NCBI RefSeq assembly: GCF_001431595.1 | Contig: NZ_LDJO01000051.1 | Location: forward strand, 20,265-84,264 | Direction: 5' to 3' | Length of the DNA: 64,000 nt | Source of the DNA: Stenotrophomonas acidaminiphila | Lineage (GTDB): Bacteria; Pseudomonadota; Gammaproteobacteria; Xanthomonadales; Xanthomonadaceae | Part shown: positions 46,309 through 55,479 of the stretch, one piece after another | How positions within the stretch are numbered: the stretch's first letter is position 1 | Layout of the letters: each line of letters opens with the position of its first letter | Translations under genes and position numbers: made by a program | Notes under the pieces: model-generated | The model's input: only the letters and a program-made list of their open reading frames with translations | What the model was told of the DNA's origin: nothing | Databases searched by the model: none

Positions 46309-47728
46309 CGTGTCCCCCCCGGCGGCGACGATCTGGGTGGTCGACGACGACCGCGCGGTGCGCTTCGTCCTGACCACCGCGCTGCGCGACGCCGGCTATG
46401 CGGTGGAGGGTTTCGACAGCGCCGCGGCGGCGCTCGCCGCATTGGCGCGGCAACCGGTGCCCGACCTGCTGTTCACCGACGTGCGCATGCCCGGCGACGA
46501 CGGGCTGGTGCTGCTGGAAAAGCTCAAGGCCGCGCATCCGCAGCTGCCGGTGATCGTGATGTCGGCCTACACCGACGTGGCCAGCACCGCCGGTGCGTTC
46601 CGCGGCGGCGCGCACGAGTTCCTGTCCAAGCCGTTCGACCTGGACGACGCGGTGGAACTGGCGCGCCGCGCGCTGCCCGAGCCCGAGCCGCGCGCGGCGG
46701 TGGCTGCGGCACCCGCGCCGGGCGACGAGGCGCCGCAGCTGATCGGCGACACCGCGGCCATGCGCGCGCTGTTCCGCGCCATCGGGCGGCTGGCGCAGGC
46801 GCCGCTGTCGGTGCTGATCAACGGCGAGACCGGCACCGGCAAGGAACTGGTGGCCAACGCGCTGCATCGCGAATCGCCACGCGCGCGCGGCCCGTTCGTC
46901 GCGCTCAACACCGCCGCCATTCCCGCCGAACTGCTGGAGAGCGAACTGTTCGGCCACGAGGCCGGCGCCTTCACCGGCGCGGCCAGGCGCCACATCGGCC
47001 GCTTCGAGCAGGCCCATGGCGGCACCCTGTTCCTGGACGAGATCGGCGACATGCCGCTGCCGCTGCAGACGCGGCTGCTGCGGGTGCTGGCCGAAGGCGA
47101 GTTCTTCCGCGTCGGCGGGCGCGAATTGATCCATGTCGACGTGCGCGTGGTCGCCGCCACCCACCAGGATCTGGAGGCGCTGGTCGAGCAGGGCCGTTTC
47201 CGCGCCGACCTGCTGCACCGGCTGGACATGGTGCGGCTGTGGTTGCCGCCGCTGCGCGAACGCCTGGACGACGTGGCCACCCTGGCCGCCACGTTCCTGG
47301 GCAACGCCGCGCGCCGGCTCGACATGCCGCCCAAGCGCCTGTCCGGCGCCGCCATCCAGGCACTGCGCCAGCACGACTGGCCCGGCAACGTGCGCGAGCT
47401 GGAAAACGTGTGCTGGCGGCTGGCCGCGCTGGCGGTGGCCGACACCATTTCCGCCGCCGACGTGCAGGCGGCGCTGGCCCGGGGCGGTCGCACCCGTACG
47501 GGCGCGACTGCGCCGGCGCAGTGGGACCAGGCCCTGGCGCAGTGGGCGCGGCAACGCCTGGCCGAAGGTGCCAGCGGCCTGCACGCCGAGGTGCGCGAGC
47601 GCATGGACGCGGTGCTGCTGGAGGCCGCGCTGGCGGCCACCGACGGCCATCGCGGCGATGCCGCGGCGCGGCTCGGGGTGGGCCGCAACACGGTGACGCG
47701 CAAGCTGGGATCGGGGCGCAAGCGCTGA
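46301..47728 (+). CDS. ntrC: Nitrogen response regulator NtrC (GlnG)
   Basis: A 475-aa sigma-54-dependent enhancer-binding response regulator. The receiver domain (~1-125) has the acidic pocket WVVDDD and phospho-acceptor Asp in [13 protein letters not shown] at about residue 60. The AAA+ domain carries Walker [17 protein letters not shown] (~175), the sigma-54-contacting GAFTGA (~222) and Walker [14 protein letters not shown] Fis-type helix-turn-helix ends the protein ([18 protein letters not shown]). It should bind the three TGCAC-N5-TGGTGCA-type sites described here. It overlaps ntrB by 8 bases, so both are translated together. Confidence 0.97.
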   Translation: MPDVSPPAATIWVVDDDRAVRFVLTTALRDAGYAVEGFDSAAAALAALARQPVPDLLFTDVRMPGDDGLVLLEKLKAAHPQLPVIVMSAYTDVASTAGAFRGGAHEFLSKPFDLDDAVELARRALPEPEPRAAVAAAPAPGDEAPQLIGDTAAMRALFRAIGRLAQAPLSVLINGETGTGKELVANALHRESPRARGPFVALNTAAIPAELLESELFGHEAGAFTGAARRHIGRFEQAHGGTLFLDEIGDMPLPLQTRLLRVLAEGEFFRVGGRELIHVDVRVVAATHQDLEALVEQGRFRADLLHRLDMVRLWLPPLRERLDDVATLAATFLGNAARRLDMPPKRLSGAAIQALRQHDWPGNVRELENVCWRLAALAVADTISAADVQAALARGGRTRTGATAPAQWDQALAQWARQRLAEGASGLHAEVRERMDAVLLEAALAATDGHRGDAAARLGVGRNTVTRKLGSGRKR

Positions 47729-47903
47729 GCGATGGGGGCATGACGCCTGCCGGAACGGGGCGGATCGGGCCGCTGCCGGCCGTGTATGATCGGCCCCCCA
47801 TGGAGATGCGGGCGCCACTTGCGGACACGGCCATCCAGGCGCAGCGCCTGGCCGCGCCGCCGTCGGTGATATCGCCGCCTGCGCGGCTCCCCCGCCATCG
47901 TCG

Positions 47904-50378
47904 ATGCCCGCACCCATGTTGAACGCCGATGCCTGGCAACGCCTGAGCGAACTGTTCCATCGCGCCACCCAGCTGCCCGAGAGCGAACGGATCGGCTTCA
48001 TCCATTCGCAGACCGGGGATGATCCGGAGCTGCAGCGCGAACTGCTGGCGCTGCTTGCCGCCGACACCGACCCCACCCGTCTGCATGGCCCGCTGCGCGA
48101 GGCGGTCAAGGTCGCGGCCCGGGCCAGCGAGGCGGAGGTGATGCCGGGAACCCGGTTCGGGCCGTGGGCGGTGGAGCGGATGATCGGTTCCGGCGGCATG
48201 GGACGGGTCTACCTGGCACGGCGCGCCGATGGCGCCTATGAGCGCCAGGTCGCGCTCAAGCTGGTGCGCGCCACCGCGCTGGACCAGCGCCGCCATCCGC
48301 ATTTCGAGTACGAGTGCCGCCTGCTGGCGCAGATGCAGCACCCGGCCATCGCCCAGATCCACGACGCCGGCATCGATGACGACGGCCGCGCATGGCTGGT
48401 GATGGAGTACATCCACGGGCAGCCGATCTCCGCCTGGTGCGACCAGAACCTGCTGGGCCTGCGCCAGCGCGTCGAGCTGCTGGTCAAGGCCGGCGAAGGC
48501 GTGCAGCACGCGCACCAGAAGGGCGTCATCCATCGCGACCTGAAGCCCGGCAACATCCTGGTCGCCGCGGTCGACGGCCAGCCCCTGCCCAAGATCATCG
48601 ACTTCGGCATCGCCATGGATGCGGCCGCCGCCGAGCAGGCCCCCGGCGGCGGTACCCCCGGCTACATGAGCCCGGAGCAGGCCCGCCCGGGCAACGAGAC
48701 CGACGCCCGCAGCGACGTGTATTCGCTGGGCGCGCTGCTGTACGAACTGGCCTGCGGCGCGGCACCGGACGATCCCGTGGTCCCGCCTTCGCGGCATCTG
48801 CAGGCGCAGCCGCTGCCGCGGCAACGGGAGCTGGCCGCGCTGCGCGGCAGCACGCCGGCCCGGCTGCGGCGCGCCCTGCGCGATGGCATCGACGCGATCG
48901 CGCTCAAGGCGCTGCAGCCCGAACGCGCCGCGCGCTACGCCTCGGTGTCGTCGCTGCTGGACGACCTGCGGCGCTGGCTCGCGCATTACCCGCCGCACGC
49001 GGCGGGCCAGGTGGGTTGGCTGGGCGTGCGCACCTTCGTGCGCCGCAACCGGCTGGCGGTGGCGGCCGCATCGGCGGTGGTCGTGGCGCTGGTCGCGGGC
49101 CTGGCCGCCACCACCTGGTCGTTGCGCGAGGCACGCCAGGAAGCGGCGCGGGCCAGGGTGACGTCCGAGTTCCTGGCCTCGGTGCTGGACAGCGTCGATC
49201 CTGCGGTGTCGCAGGACCTGGACAAGACCCTGATGCTGCGCGTGCTCGACGACGCCTCGCAGCGGGCGGCGCGGGAGCTGGCGGCCTATCCGGACATCCG
49301 TGCCGACGTGGAACTGATCGTCGCGGTCAACCAGGCCAACCTGGAAGAGTACGACCGGGCCATCGCCCACCTGCAGTCGATCCGGGCGCTGGCCGCGGCG
49401 CACCCGGACAGGCTGGAATTCCAGGGCCTGCGCGCGATGCAGGTGCTCGGCCATGCCTACCTGTCGTCGGACCAGCTCAAGCTGGCCGACGCGACGTTCG
49501 CCGAGGGCATCGTCCGCGCGCAGCGCGCCGGCGCCGCGCACCGATGGATGGCCCTGGACATGCAGTCGCGCCGCGCCTGGGTGCTGTTCGTGCAGGGCCG
49601 GGTGGATGAGGCGATGCGGCTCGCGCGCGAAGCGTTCGACGGACTCTCCCGGCAGCTCCCGGCCGATGACCAGGCACGCCTTGACGCCGCCAAGCGCTAT
49701 GCCGAAATCCTGGCCACCAGCGGCGACCAGGCCCGCGCGATGGAACTGCTGGCCGAGGTGATCCGGCACCAGACCGTCCTGCATGGCCGCGAGCACCCCC
49801 TGACCCTGTCGGCACGCCGCGACCTGGCGGTCGCGCGCCTGCAGAAGCGCGATTTTGCCGGCGCCGAGCCGGAACTGCGGCAACTGGCCGCCACCTACGC
49901 ACGCCTGTACGGTGCCGACAACGGCCTTGCCGTGAACACCCTGGGCATGCTCGGCAGCGCATTGCGCGAGCAGGGCAAGGTGAAGGAGGCCGGCCCTTAC
50001 TATCGGGCGACGATGGAGTGGAATGCCACCCGTTACGGCGCCGATTCCTTTTCCGCGGTGATCACCCGCCACAACCATGCCAACTGGCTGCTGGCCGATG
50101 GCCAGGCCGTGGCATCGGAACAGGAACAGCGTGCGCTCCTGGAGATCGCCGACCGTACCCTGGGGCGCGACCACCACGTCACCGCCGAGATCCTGCGCGG
50201 GCTGGCCGAGGCGGTGCTGGCGCAGGGACGGGCAGATGAAGCCCTCCGCCACGCCAACGAATCGCTGCGGGTCATGCGCCAGGTCTACGGCGACAAGAAC
50301 GAAGTGGTGCTGCGCGACGTGCGCGACACCCTGGCCAAGGTAGAGGCCGCCGCGCAGGCGAAAACCGGGGCGCGCTGA
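47904..50378 (+). CDS. Serine/threonine protein kinase with TPR-rich tail, membrane-anchored
   Basis: An 824-aa Hanks-type kinase. The N-terminal region (~1-85) is helical. The kinase domain starts at FGPWAVERMIGSGGMGRVYLARR (~90). VAIK-type lysine is in QVALKLV (~118), the catalytic loop is HRDLKPGN (~209), and the metal-binding loop is IIDFGIA (~231). One transmembrane segment follows (AVAAASAVVVALVAGLAATTW, ~388-408). The ~410-residue tail contains many TPR-like helical repeats and should face the periplasm. ATG 47904 is used, with 47916 an alternative; neither has a strong ribosome-binding site. In many xanthomonads such kinases follow an ECF sigma gene, which is absent here. The substrate is unknown. 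Confidence 0.9.
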   Translation: MPAPMLNADAWQRLSELFHRATQLPESERIGFIHSQTGDDPELQRELLALLAADTDPTRLHGPLREAVKVAARASEAEVMPGTRFGPWAVERMIGSGGMGRVYLARRADGAYERQVALKLVRATALDQRRHPHFEYECRLLAQMQHPAIAQIHDAGIDDDGRAWLVMEYIHGQPISAWCDQNLLGLRQRVELLVKAGEGVQHAHQKGVIHRDLKPGNILVAAVDGQPLPKIIDFGIAMDAAAAEQAPGGGTPGYMSPEQARPGNETDARSDVYSLGALLYELACGAAPDDPVVPPSRHLQAQPLPRQRELAALRGSTPARLRRALRDGIDAIALKALQPERAARYASVSSLLDDLRRWLAHYPPHAAGQVGWLGVRTFVRRNRLAVAAASAVVVALVAGLAATTWSLREARQEAARARVTSEFLASVLDSVDPAVSQDLDKTLMLRVLDDASQRAARELAAYPDIRADVELIVAVNQANLEEYDRAIAHLQSIRALAAAHPDRLEFQGLRAMQVLGHAYLSSDQLKLADATFAEGIVRAQRAGAAHRWMALDMQSRRAWVLFVQGRVDEAMRLAREAFDGLSRQLPADDQARLDAAKRYAEILATSGDQARAMELLAEVIRHQTVLHGREHPLTLSARRDLAVARLQKRDFAGAEPELRQLAATYARLYGADNGLAVNTLGMLGSALREQGKVKEAGPYYRATMEWNATRYGADSFSAVITRHNHANWLLADGQAVASEQEQRALLEIADRTLGRDHHVTAEILRGLAEAVLAQGRADEALRHANESLRVMRQVYGDKNEVVLRDVRDTLAKVEAAAQAKTGAR

Positions 50379-50517
50379 ACACGGCTGCGCACCGGCGCTC
50401 GACCCGGGCGGAGGGAACGGGCATCGTTGCAGCGGTCCACCATCGCGGCCCTGCCGGCACCCGATCCTGCGCCTGCGCAGCGGCGCCGCACCGGCCGCAC
50501 ACTGCAAGGAGTGACAC

Positions 50518-51090
50518 ATGCGCCTTTCCCTCCCGCTGGCGGTCCTCGCCGCCACCACCACCCTGCTGGCCGCCTGCGGCACGCGCCCACCGGCGCGGCC
50601 GGAAGCGCCGCCGGCGCCACCGGCGATGGGCACCGCACAGATGGCCGAAGCGAACCTGGCACCGGCATCGGCCAGTCTGGTCAGCGGCCGCGTCGCGCTG
50701 GTGCCTGAAGCCGGCGGCGTGCACATCACCGGGGTGATCGGCGGCCTGCCGCGCGGCCGCCAGGTCGCGTTCCACGTGCACGAGAAGGGCGACTGCAGCG
50801 CGGTCGATGCCAGCAGCGCCGGTGGTCATTTCAATCCTGCGGCCCAGCCGCACGGCCGCGCCGGCGGTGGCGCGCACCATGCCGGCGACATGGACAACCT
50901 GCAGGCCAACGCCGAAGGCGTCGTACACGTGGACGTACGCCTGCGGGGCGTTACCCTTGGCGGCGGCGCGGCCAACGACATCGCCGGCCGCGCCCTGGTG
51001 GTCCATGCCGACGCCGACGACTACCACAGCCAGCCGGCGGGCAACGCCGGTGCCCGGGTCGCCTGCGGCGTGATCCGCGTCACCCGCTGA
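50518..51090 (+). CDS. sodC: Cu/Zn superoxide dismutase-like lipoprotein (copy 1)
   Basis: A 190-aa superoxide dismutase [Cu-Zn]-family protein that would remove superoxide in the periplasm. MRLSLPLAVLAATTTLLAAC carries a lipobox Cys at residue 20. The metal-ligand blocks are GRQVAFHVHEKGDCSAVD, SAGGHFNP, HHAGDMDN and ALVVHADADDYHSQP, with GNAGARVACGVI as the disulphide-containing end. AAGGAG lies just before the ATG. The spacer between lipobox and domain is short. The second copy starts 44 bases on and shares the same fold and motifs, so both are likely expressed together. Confidence 0.92.
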   Translation: MRLSLPLAVLAATTTLLAACGTRPPARPEAPPAPPAMGTAQMAEANLAPASASLVSGRVALVPEAGGVHITGVIGGLPRGRQVAFHVHEKGDCSAVDASSAGGHFNPAAQPHGRAGGGAHHAGDMDNLQANAEGVVHVDVRLRGVTLGGGAANDIAGRALVVHADADDYHSQPAGNAGARVACGVIRVTR

Positions 51091-51134
51091 ATGCGGTGGT
51101 CCGGCCGATCCAGTTCAACGAAGGGAGTACGACG

Positions 51135-51767
51135 ATGCGTTTGATCCACACCAGCCTGTTCCTCGCCAGCGCCCTGGTGCTGAGCGCCTGCAAGCAGGAC
51201 GCCGAACCGGCCGCCACGCCGGCCGGTACCGCGCCCGAGGCTGCGGCCGGCACCCCGGCTCCAGCCACCGACCCGGCCGCCGACCCGGCCACGCCGCCGG
51301 CGATGGAGGCCGCCGTGGCCACCGCCGAACTGCAGCCGACCAAGGACAGCACCGTCAAGGGCAGCATCCGCTTCACCCTGGTGGACGGCAGGCTGCATGC
51401 CAGCGGCGACATCAGCGGGCTCAAGCCGGGCAGCGAGCACGGTTTCCACATCCACGAGAAGGGCGACTGCAGCGCGCCGGACGGCAGCAGCGCCGGCGGC
51501 CACTTCAACCCGGGCAACGCCGAGCACGGCAGCATCGACGCGGCCGCGCACCATGGCGGCGACATGCCCAACATCGTCGCCGACGCGCAGGGCAATGCCC
51601 GCGTGGACGGCCCGGTGTCGAGCAACGTCAACGCCGGCAAGGGCGATGGCTTCGACATCATCGGCCGCGGCCTGATCGTCCATGCCGACCCGGACGATTA
51701 CCACAGCCAGCCCACCGGCAACGCCGGTGCGCGCCTGGCCTGCGCGGTGATCGCCAAGGCCGAGTAA
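51135..51767 (+). CDS. sodC: Cu/Zn superoxide dismutase-like lipoprotein (copy 2)
   Basis: A 210-aa second Cu/Zn superoxide dismutase-like lipoprotein. MRLIHTSLFLASALVLSAC gives a lipobox Cys at residue 19, followed by a ~40-residue Ala/Pro/Thr-rich linker that should hold the enzyme away from the membrane. The ligand blocks are FHIHEKGDCSAPDGSSAGGHFNP, HHGGDMPN and VHADPDDYHSQPTG, and the disulphide region is GNAGARLACAVIA. A GTG at 51096 is open upstream but lacks a lipobox; GGGAG precedes 51135. Both copies keep the catalytic residues, so neither looks inactive. Confidence 0.92.
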   Translation: MRLIHTSLFLASALVLSACKQDAEPAATPAGTAPEAAAGTPAPATDPAADPATPPAMEAAVATAELQPTKDSTVKGSIRFTLVDGRLHASGDISGLKPGSEHGFHIHEKGDCSAPDGSSAGGHFNPGNAEHGSIDAAAHHGGDMPNIVADAQGNARVDGPVSSNVNAGKGDGFDIIGRGLIVHADPDDYHSQPTGNAGARLACAVIAKAE

Positions 51768-51786
51768 CGCCATCGGCGGCACGAAC

Positions 51787-51816
51787 GCAGAACGCCGGCA
51801 TCAGCCGGCGTTCTGC
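51787..51816. terminator. Stem-loop between convergent sodC and hypothetical gene
   Basis: A perfect 13-bp stem (51787-51799 with 51804-51816) around a 4-base loop lies between the convergent stops. It has no T-run on either strand, so it is probably a bidirectional, partly rho-assisted terminator or a 3'-end stabiliser. Confidence 0.65.
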
Positions 51817-51841
51817 ATTGCACACCGGCGGTTGCCGGCGA

Positions 51842-52729
51842 TCAGTGCGCCATCACCTCGCGCGCGTCCTGGCCGGCCTCCACGTGCACGTACAGCACGT
51901 CCAGCCCATGCGCCTCGAGCACCGCGGCCATCTGCCGCTGGCGCATCAGGTACTGCTCGTACACGCGCTGCAGGCGGTCGCAGTCGTTGCGGTCGTGGGC
52001 GTAGTGCGCGCACCACCCGGCCGGGTCGAACAGGGCCATGCGCACTTCGCTGCCCGTATAGCGCAGCAGCGGCTCGGGTGCCGCGTCCAGCCACTGCTCG
52101 CGCTGCGGCGAGAACATCGCCGTCTCCAGCAGCGGCCACAACCCGGCCAGGCCCTGGTTGTCGTACTGCATGGCCATCATCGCGGCCAGGTCGTTGACGG
52201 TGAAATAGCGCGCGTGCTCGACCTGCGCACCAAAGGCGTCCTGCGCCAGCAGGGCGGTATCGGCCTGGGCCATGCCGTTGGCCAGCAGCACGTCTTCCAG
52301 TGCATCGCGGGTCTCGGCCAGCAGCGTGGCGTCGCTGCCGGTCAGCACGAACGGCAGCACCCGCAGGCCGCCACCGGTCAGCGCCGGGTCGGCCTGCAGC
52401 GGCAGCGGCACGTCGCCCGCCGCATCGGCGCCGAAGGCGAGCAGGCGCGGGCCCTGGTTGCGCCCGGGGGCGCGCATCTGCAGTTCTTCCAGGCGGCGGT
52501 GCACCGGCCAGCCGGGGCGCAGCACCTCGGCCGGATCGAAATGCGCCGCGGCCAGCACCAGGTCCAGCCCGCTGGCCTGCGGTACCAGCTTCTGCAGGTC
52601 GCGGCCGACCAGTGCGGCCAGTTCGCCGGCCTGGCTGGAGGGCAGCGCGGCGAGCCGCGGCTGCTGGCCGCCGGCCAGTTCCAGCGCCATCACGCCCAGT
52701 GCGTTCATGTCGGGGTTGGGATTGCTCAT
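51842..52729 (-). CDS. Conserved hypothetical protein
   Basis: A 295-aa protein that I cannot assign to a named family. It begins MSNPNPDMNALGVMALELAGG, with no signal peptide and no transmembrane segment. Blocks that look conserved include HFDPAEVLRPGWPVHRRLEELQ, PFVLTGSDATLLAETRDALEDVLL, YFTVNDLAAMMAMQYDNQGLAGLW and MALFDPAGWCAHYAHDRNDCDRLQRVYEQYL. It contains three or four conserved-looking tryptophans and a Cys-His-rich stretch. The start has a poor ribosome-binding site, but frames open further upstream run through the leader of the divergent thiolase gene. Confidence 0.72.
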   Translation of the reverse strand: MSNPNPDMNALGVMALELAGGQQPRLAALPSSQAGELAALVGRDLQKLVPQASGLDLVLAAAHFDPAEVLRPGWPVHRRLEELQMRAPGRNQGPRLLAFGADAAGDVPLPLQADPALTGGGLRVLPFVLTGSDATLLAETRDALEDVLLANGMAQADTALLAQDAFGAQVEHARYFTVNDLAAMMAMQYDNQGLAGLWPLLETAMFSPQREQWLDAAPEPLLRYTGSEVRMALFDPAGWCAHYAHDRNDCDRLQRVYEQYLMRQRQMAAVLEAHGLDVLYVHVEAGQDAREVMAH

Positions 52730-52835
52730 GGTTCGCGGTTGGCCCGTCACAGGCTCGAAGCTACACTCAATGTCCATTATGCCTGCTGCCGCAGGCAGGT
52801 CCGCGTCGCCTTCCCCCATCAGCCCAGGTAACCGC

Positions 52836-54116
52836 ATGTCCAGCGCCCGTCCCGTCGCCATCCTCGGTGGTGTCCGCATTCCGTTCTGCCGCCAGAACAC
52901 CGCCTACGCGGACGTCGGCAATCTGGGCATGTCGGTGCGCACCCTCGGCGCGCTGGTCGAGCGCTTCGGCCTGCACGGCCAGCAGCTGGGCGAAGTGGCG
53001 ATGGGCGCGGTGATCAAGCATCCCAGCGACTGGAACCTCGGCCGCGAGGCCGCGCTGTCCTCCGGGCTGTCGCCGCTGACCCCGGGCATCACCCTGCAGC
53101 GCGCCTGCGGTACCTCGCTGGACAGCATCATCACCGTGGCCAACAAGATCGCCCTGGGCCAGATCGACTCGGGCATCGGCGGCGGTTCGGACACCACCTC
53201 CGACGTGCCGATCGTCTACGGCAAGAAGCTGCGCGGCCGCCTGCTGGCCGCCAACCGCGCCAGGACCACCGGCGACAAGGTCAAGGCGCTGCTGTCCGGG
53301 TTCCGCCTGTCCGAGCTCAAGCCCGAGTTCCCCGGTGTTGCCGAGCCGCGCACCGGCAAGAGCATGGGCGACCACTGCGAGGACATGGCCAAGGAGTGGA
53401 ACATCTCGCGCGATTCGCAGGACGAATGGGCGGTGTCCTCGCACCGCAAGCTCGCCGCCGCCTACGAGCGCGGCTTCTTCGGCGACCTGATCGCGCCGTT
53501 CCGCGGCGTCGAGCGCGACAACATCCTGCGTCCGGACACCTCGCTGGAGAAGCTGGCCACGCTCAAGCCGGCGTTCGACAAGACCTCCGGCCGCGGCACC
53601 CTGACCGCGGCCAACTCCACCCCGCTGACCGACGGCGCCGCCGCGGTGCTGCTGGCCAGCGAGGAATGGGCGCGCGCCCACGGCCACGAACCGCTGGCGT
53701 ACCTGCGCGACGCGCAGGTGGCGGCGGTGGACTTCGTGCATGGCGAGGGCCTGCTGATGGCACCGACCATCGCCGTGCCGGAGATGCTCCGCCGCAACGG
53801 CCTGACCCTGCAGGATTTCGACATCTACGAGATTCACGAAGCCTTCGCCGCGCAGGTGCTGTGCACGCTGCGCGCGTGGGAGAGCGAGGACTACTGCCGC
53901 AACCGCCTGGGCCTGGACGCCCTGCTGGGCCGCATCGACCCGGAGAAGATCAACCCGCTGGGCTCGTCGCTGGCCACCGGCCACCCGTTCGCCGCCACCG
54001 GTGCGCGCATCGTCGCCACCGTGTCCAAGGAACTGGCCGAACGTGGTGGCGGCCGCGCGCTGGTGTCGATCTGCACCGCCGGCGGCATGGGCGTGGTGGC
54101 GATCATCGAGCGCTGA
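52836..54116 (+). CDS. Acetyl-CoA C-acyltransferase (FadI-type thiolase)
   Basis: A 426-aa thiolase that cleaves 3-ketoacyl-CoA in fatty-acid beta-oxidation, or forms acetoacetyl-CoA. Length and sequence are closest to FadI. The first active Cys lies in LQRACGTSLDSIITV, the catalytic His in IYEIHEAFAAQVL, the GHPFAATGAR loop is present, and the second Cys is in ICTAGGMG. The start MSSARPVAILGGVRIPFCRQNTAYAD is the family's N-terminus. It has no fadJ partner next to it in this window, so the trifunctional pairing cannot be shown. Confidence 0.92.
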   Translation: MSSARPVAILGGVRIPFCRQNTAYADVGNLGMSVRTLGALVERFGLHGQQLGEVAMGAVIKHPSDWNLGREAALSSGLSPLTPGITLQRACGTSLDSIITVANKIALGQIDSGIGGGSDTTSDVPIVYGKKLRGRLLAANRARTTGDKVKALLSGFRLSELKPEFPGVAEPRTGKSMGDHCEDMAKEWNISRDSQDEWAVSSHRKLAAAYERGFFGDLIAPFRGVERDNILRPDTSLEKLATLKPAFDKTSGRGTLTAANSTPLTDGAAAVLLASEEWARAHGHEPLAYLRDAQVAAVDFVHGEGLLMAPTIAVPEMLRRNGLTLQDFDIYEIHEAFAAQVLCTLRAWESEDYCRNRLGLDALLGRIDPEKINPLGSSLATGHPFAATGARIVATVSKELAERGGGRALVSICTAGGMGVVAIIER

Positions 54117-54504
54117 TTTCCCCCGCGAACGTCCACATGGGCGTGGCCTCGAACACCTGGCTGCCCCTGGAAACCACCGCGGTGCGCCGGCGGCCCATCG
54201 GGTGTGCTGGCGCCGCGTGCCTGGGTCGTGGCCTGTTCCGATCCGTGCCATGCCGGCCGCTTCGACGGGCGGGTGGTGCTGCGCCACGACTGCGAGGCGA
54301 TCCGTGCGCAGGTATCGGCGGCGGCCTTCAATTCGTGCCCCGGGGCAGCGACGGGAGCGCGCACCGCTGCAACCGCACCGAGGTATTCCGACGCGCGGCC
54401 GGTGGCGGGTTCTGGTGCTGATCCAGACGCACGTATGCCGGGCCCTGCACGGATCCCGGCCTGACTGCTATCGTCGGCGCTTAGGCGGAGACCAGGGACG
54501 GGAC
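54117..54504 (+). other. 388-base gap with a possible frameshifted gene remnant
   Basis: This gap after the thiolase has no well-formed gene. The plus strand nevertheless reads like one small protein broken across frames. One frame opens around 54137 (MGVASNTWLPLETTAVRRR). A second frame (from GTG 54204) carries RAWVVACSDPCHAGRFDGRVV and LRHDCEAIRAQVSAAAF. The first frame then resumes with VPRGSDGSAHRCNRTEVF before a stop near 54421. The frame changes are one base each, so a degraded small gene or two sequencing errors would explain it. I recognise no family. A chance pattern in GC-rich DNA is also possible. The leader of the next gene follows. Confidence 0.3.
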
Positions 54505-55419
54505 ATGAAGCGCATCACGATGGGGCTGGGCGTGCTGTTGGCGACGCTGGCGGCGCCAGCCGCGGCGATGACGTTCATGACGGTTGAGTATGTCTGCCCG
54601 ATTGGTGGCGAGCGCTTCAGCGCCAGCACCATGGGCTCGGGCACGGCGTTCGGCCATTTCCTGGACGGGCGCGCGCATGGCGCCATCCAGTCGCCGTGGC
54701 CGCTGGTGGAGTGCCCGGGCAACGGCTTCCTGCTGTTCCGCGAGGCCTTCGACAAGACCGAGCTTGAGGCGCTGGGTGCCTACGTGCAGAGCGATGACTA
54801 CCAACGCCTGCGCGGCATGGAAACCAGTTACTGGCGGCTGGCGCAGCTGCTGCGGGTGATCGGTGCGCCGGCCGCCGAGCAGGCCGGTGCGCTGCAGCGG
54901 GCGAGCTGGCAGGCCTCACCGGCGCAGTACCCGCGCTACGTGGCCGCCACGTCGGCCGCGTTCGCCCGGCAATGCCCCGATGGCCAGGCCGCGCGCGATG
55001 GCCAGTGGCTGTACTGCCAGATGCTGCTTGGCGAATGGGAGCGGCGGCTGTCGCGGTTCGAACCGGCGCGGGCGCGCTTCAACGCGCTGCTGCCGCAGGT
55101 GGCGGCCCTGGTGACCGGGCCGGATCGCGAGCGGGTGGCCAGGCAGTACGCCGCCGAGATCGCCCAGCAGCTGCAGCTTATCGACGCGGGCGACAGCCGG
55201 TCGACGATGGCGGTGGATGCCAATGCGCCGGCGGCTGCCGCGGCCGGCCCGGCTCCCGGTTCCGCGGCCGACGCGGCCTCGGCGGCCGATGCTTCCGCAT
55301 CGCCGGTGGAAATGGTGGCCGGAACCACTGCGGATGCGGCGTCAATGGCCGCCGACGCGGCCGCCGACGCGGCCCGCGAGGCCAACGCCGATGCGTTGGC
55401 CGGCGAAGGGGATCGCTGA
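54505..55419 (+). CDS. Exported hypothetical protein with Ala-rich tail
   Basis: A 304-aa exported protein with a Sec signal (MKRITMGLGVLLATLAAPAAAM). The first ~100 mature residues are the most conserved-looking part: YVCPIGGERFSASTMGSGTAF, FLDGRAHGAIQSPWPLVECPGN and YWRLAQLLRVIGA, with two Cys that could form a disulphide or bind metal. A helical middle follows, with further Cys in FARQCPDGQ and WLYCQMLL. The last ~65 residues are low-complexity Ala/Asp/Ser-rich (for example ADAASAADASASP). GACGGGAC precedes the ATG. No function is recognised. Confidence 0.8.
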   Translation: MKRITMGLGVLLATLAAPAAAMTFMTVEYVCPIGGERFSASTMGSGTAFGHFLDGRAHGAIQSPWPLVECPGNGFLLFREAFDKTELEALGAYVQSDDYQRLRGMETSYWRLAQLLRVIGAPAAEQAGALQRASWQASPAQYPRYVAATSAAFARQCPDGQAARDGQWLYCQMLLGEWERRLSRFEPARARFNALLPQVAALVTGPDRERVARQYAAEIAQQLQLIDAGDSRSTMAVDANAPAAAAAGPAPGSAADAASAADASASPVEMVAGTTADAASMAADAAADAAREANADALAGEGDR

Positions 55420-55479
55420 GCGTTCGGACAGGGCGTGCCTGCGCCCTGGTCAATCATGGGGTGAAGGGAGATGCCTGGG

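Noticed and set aside
46971..50729. Very long open frame on the minus strand (over 1250 codons) opposite ntrC and the kinase gene.
   Set aside because: It is a GC-rich antisense shadow: Ala/Arg/Gly/His-rich composition with no recognisable domain, and the plus-strand genes carry clear catalytic motifs.
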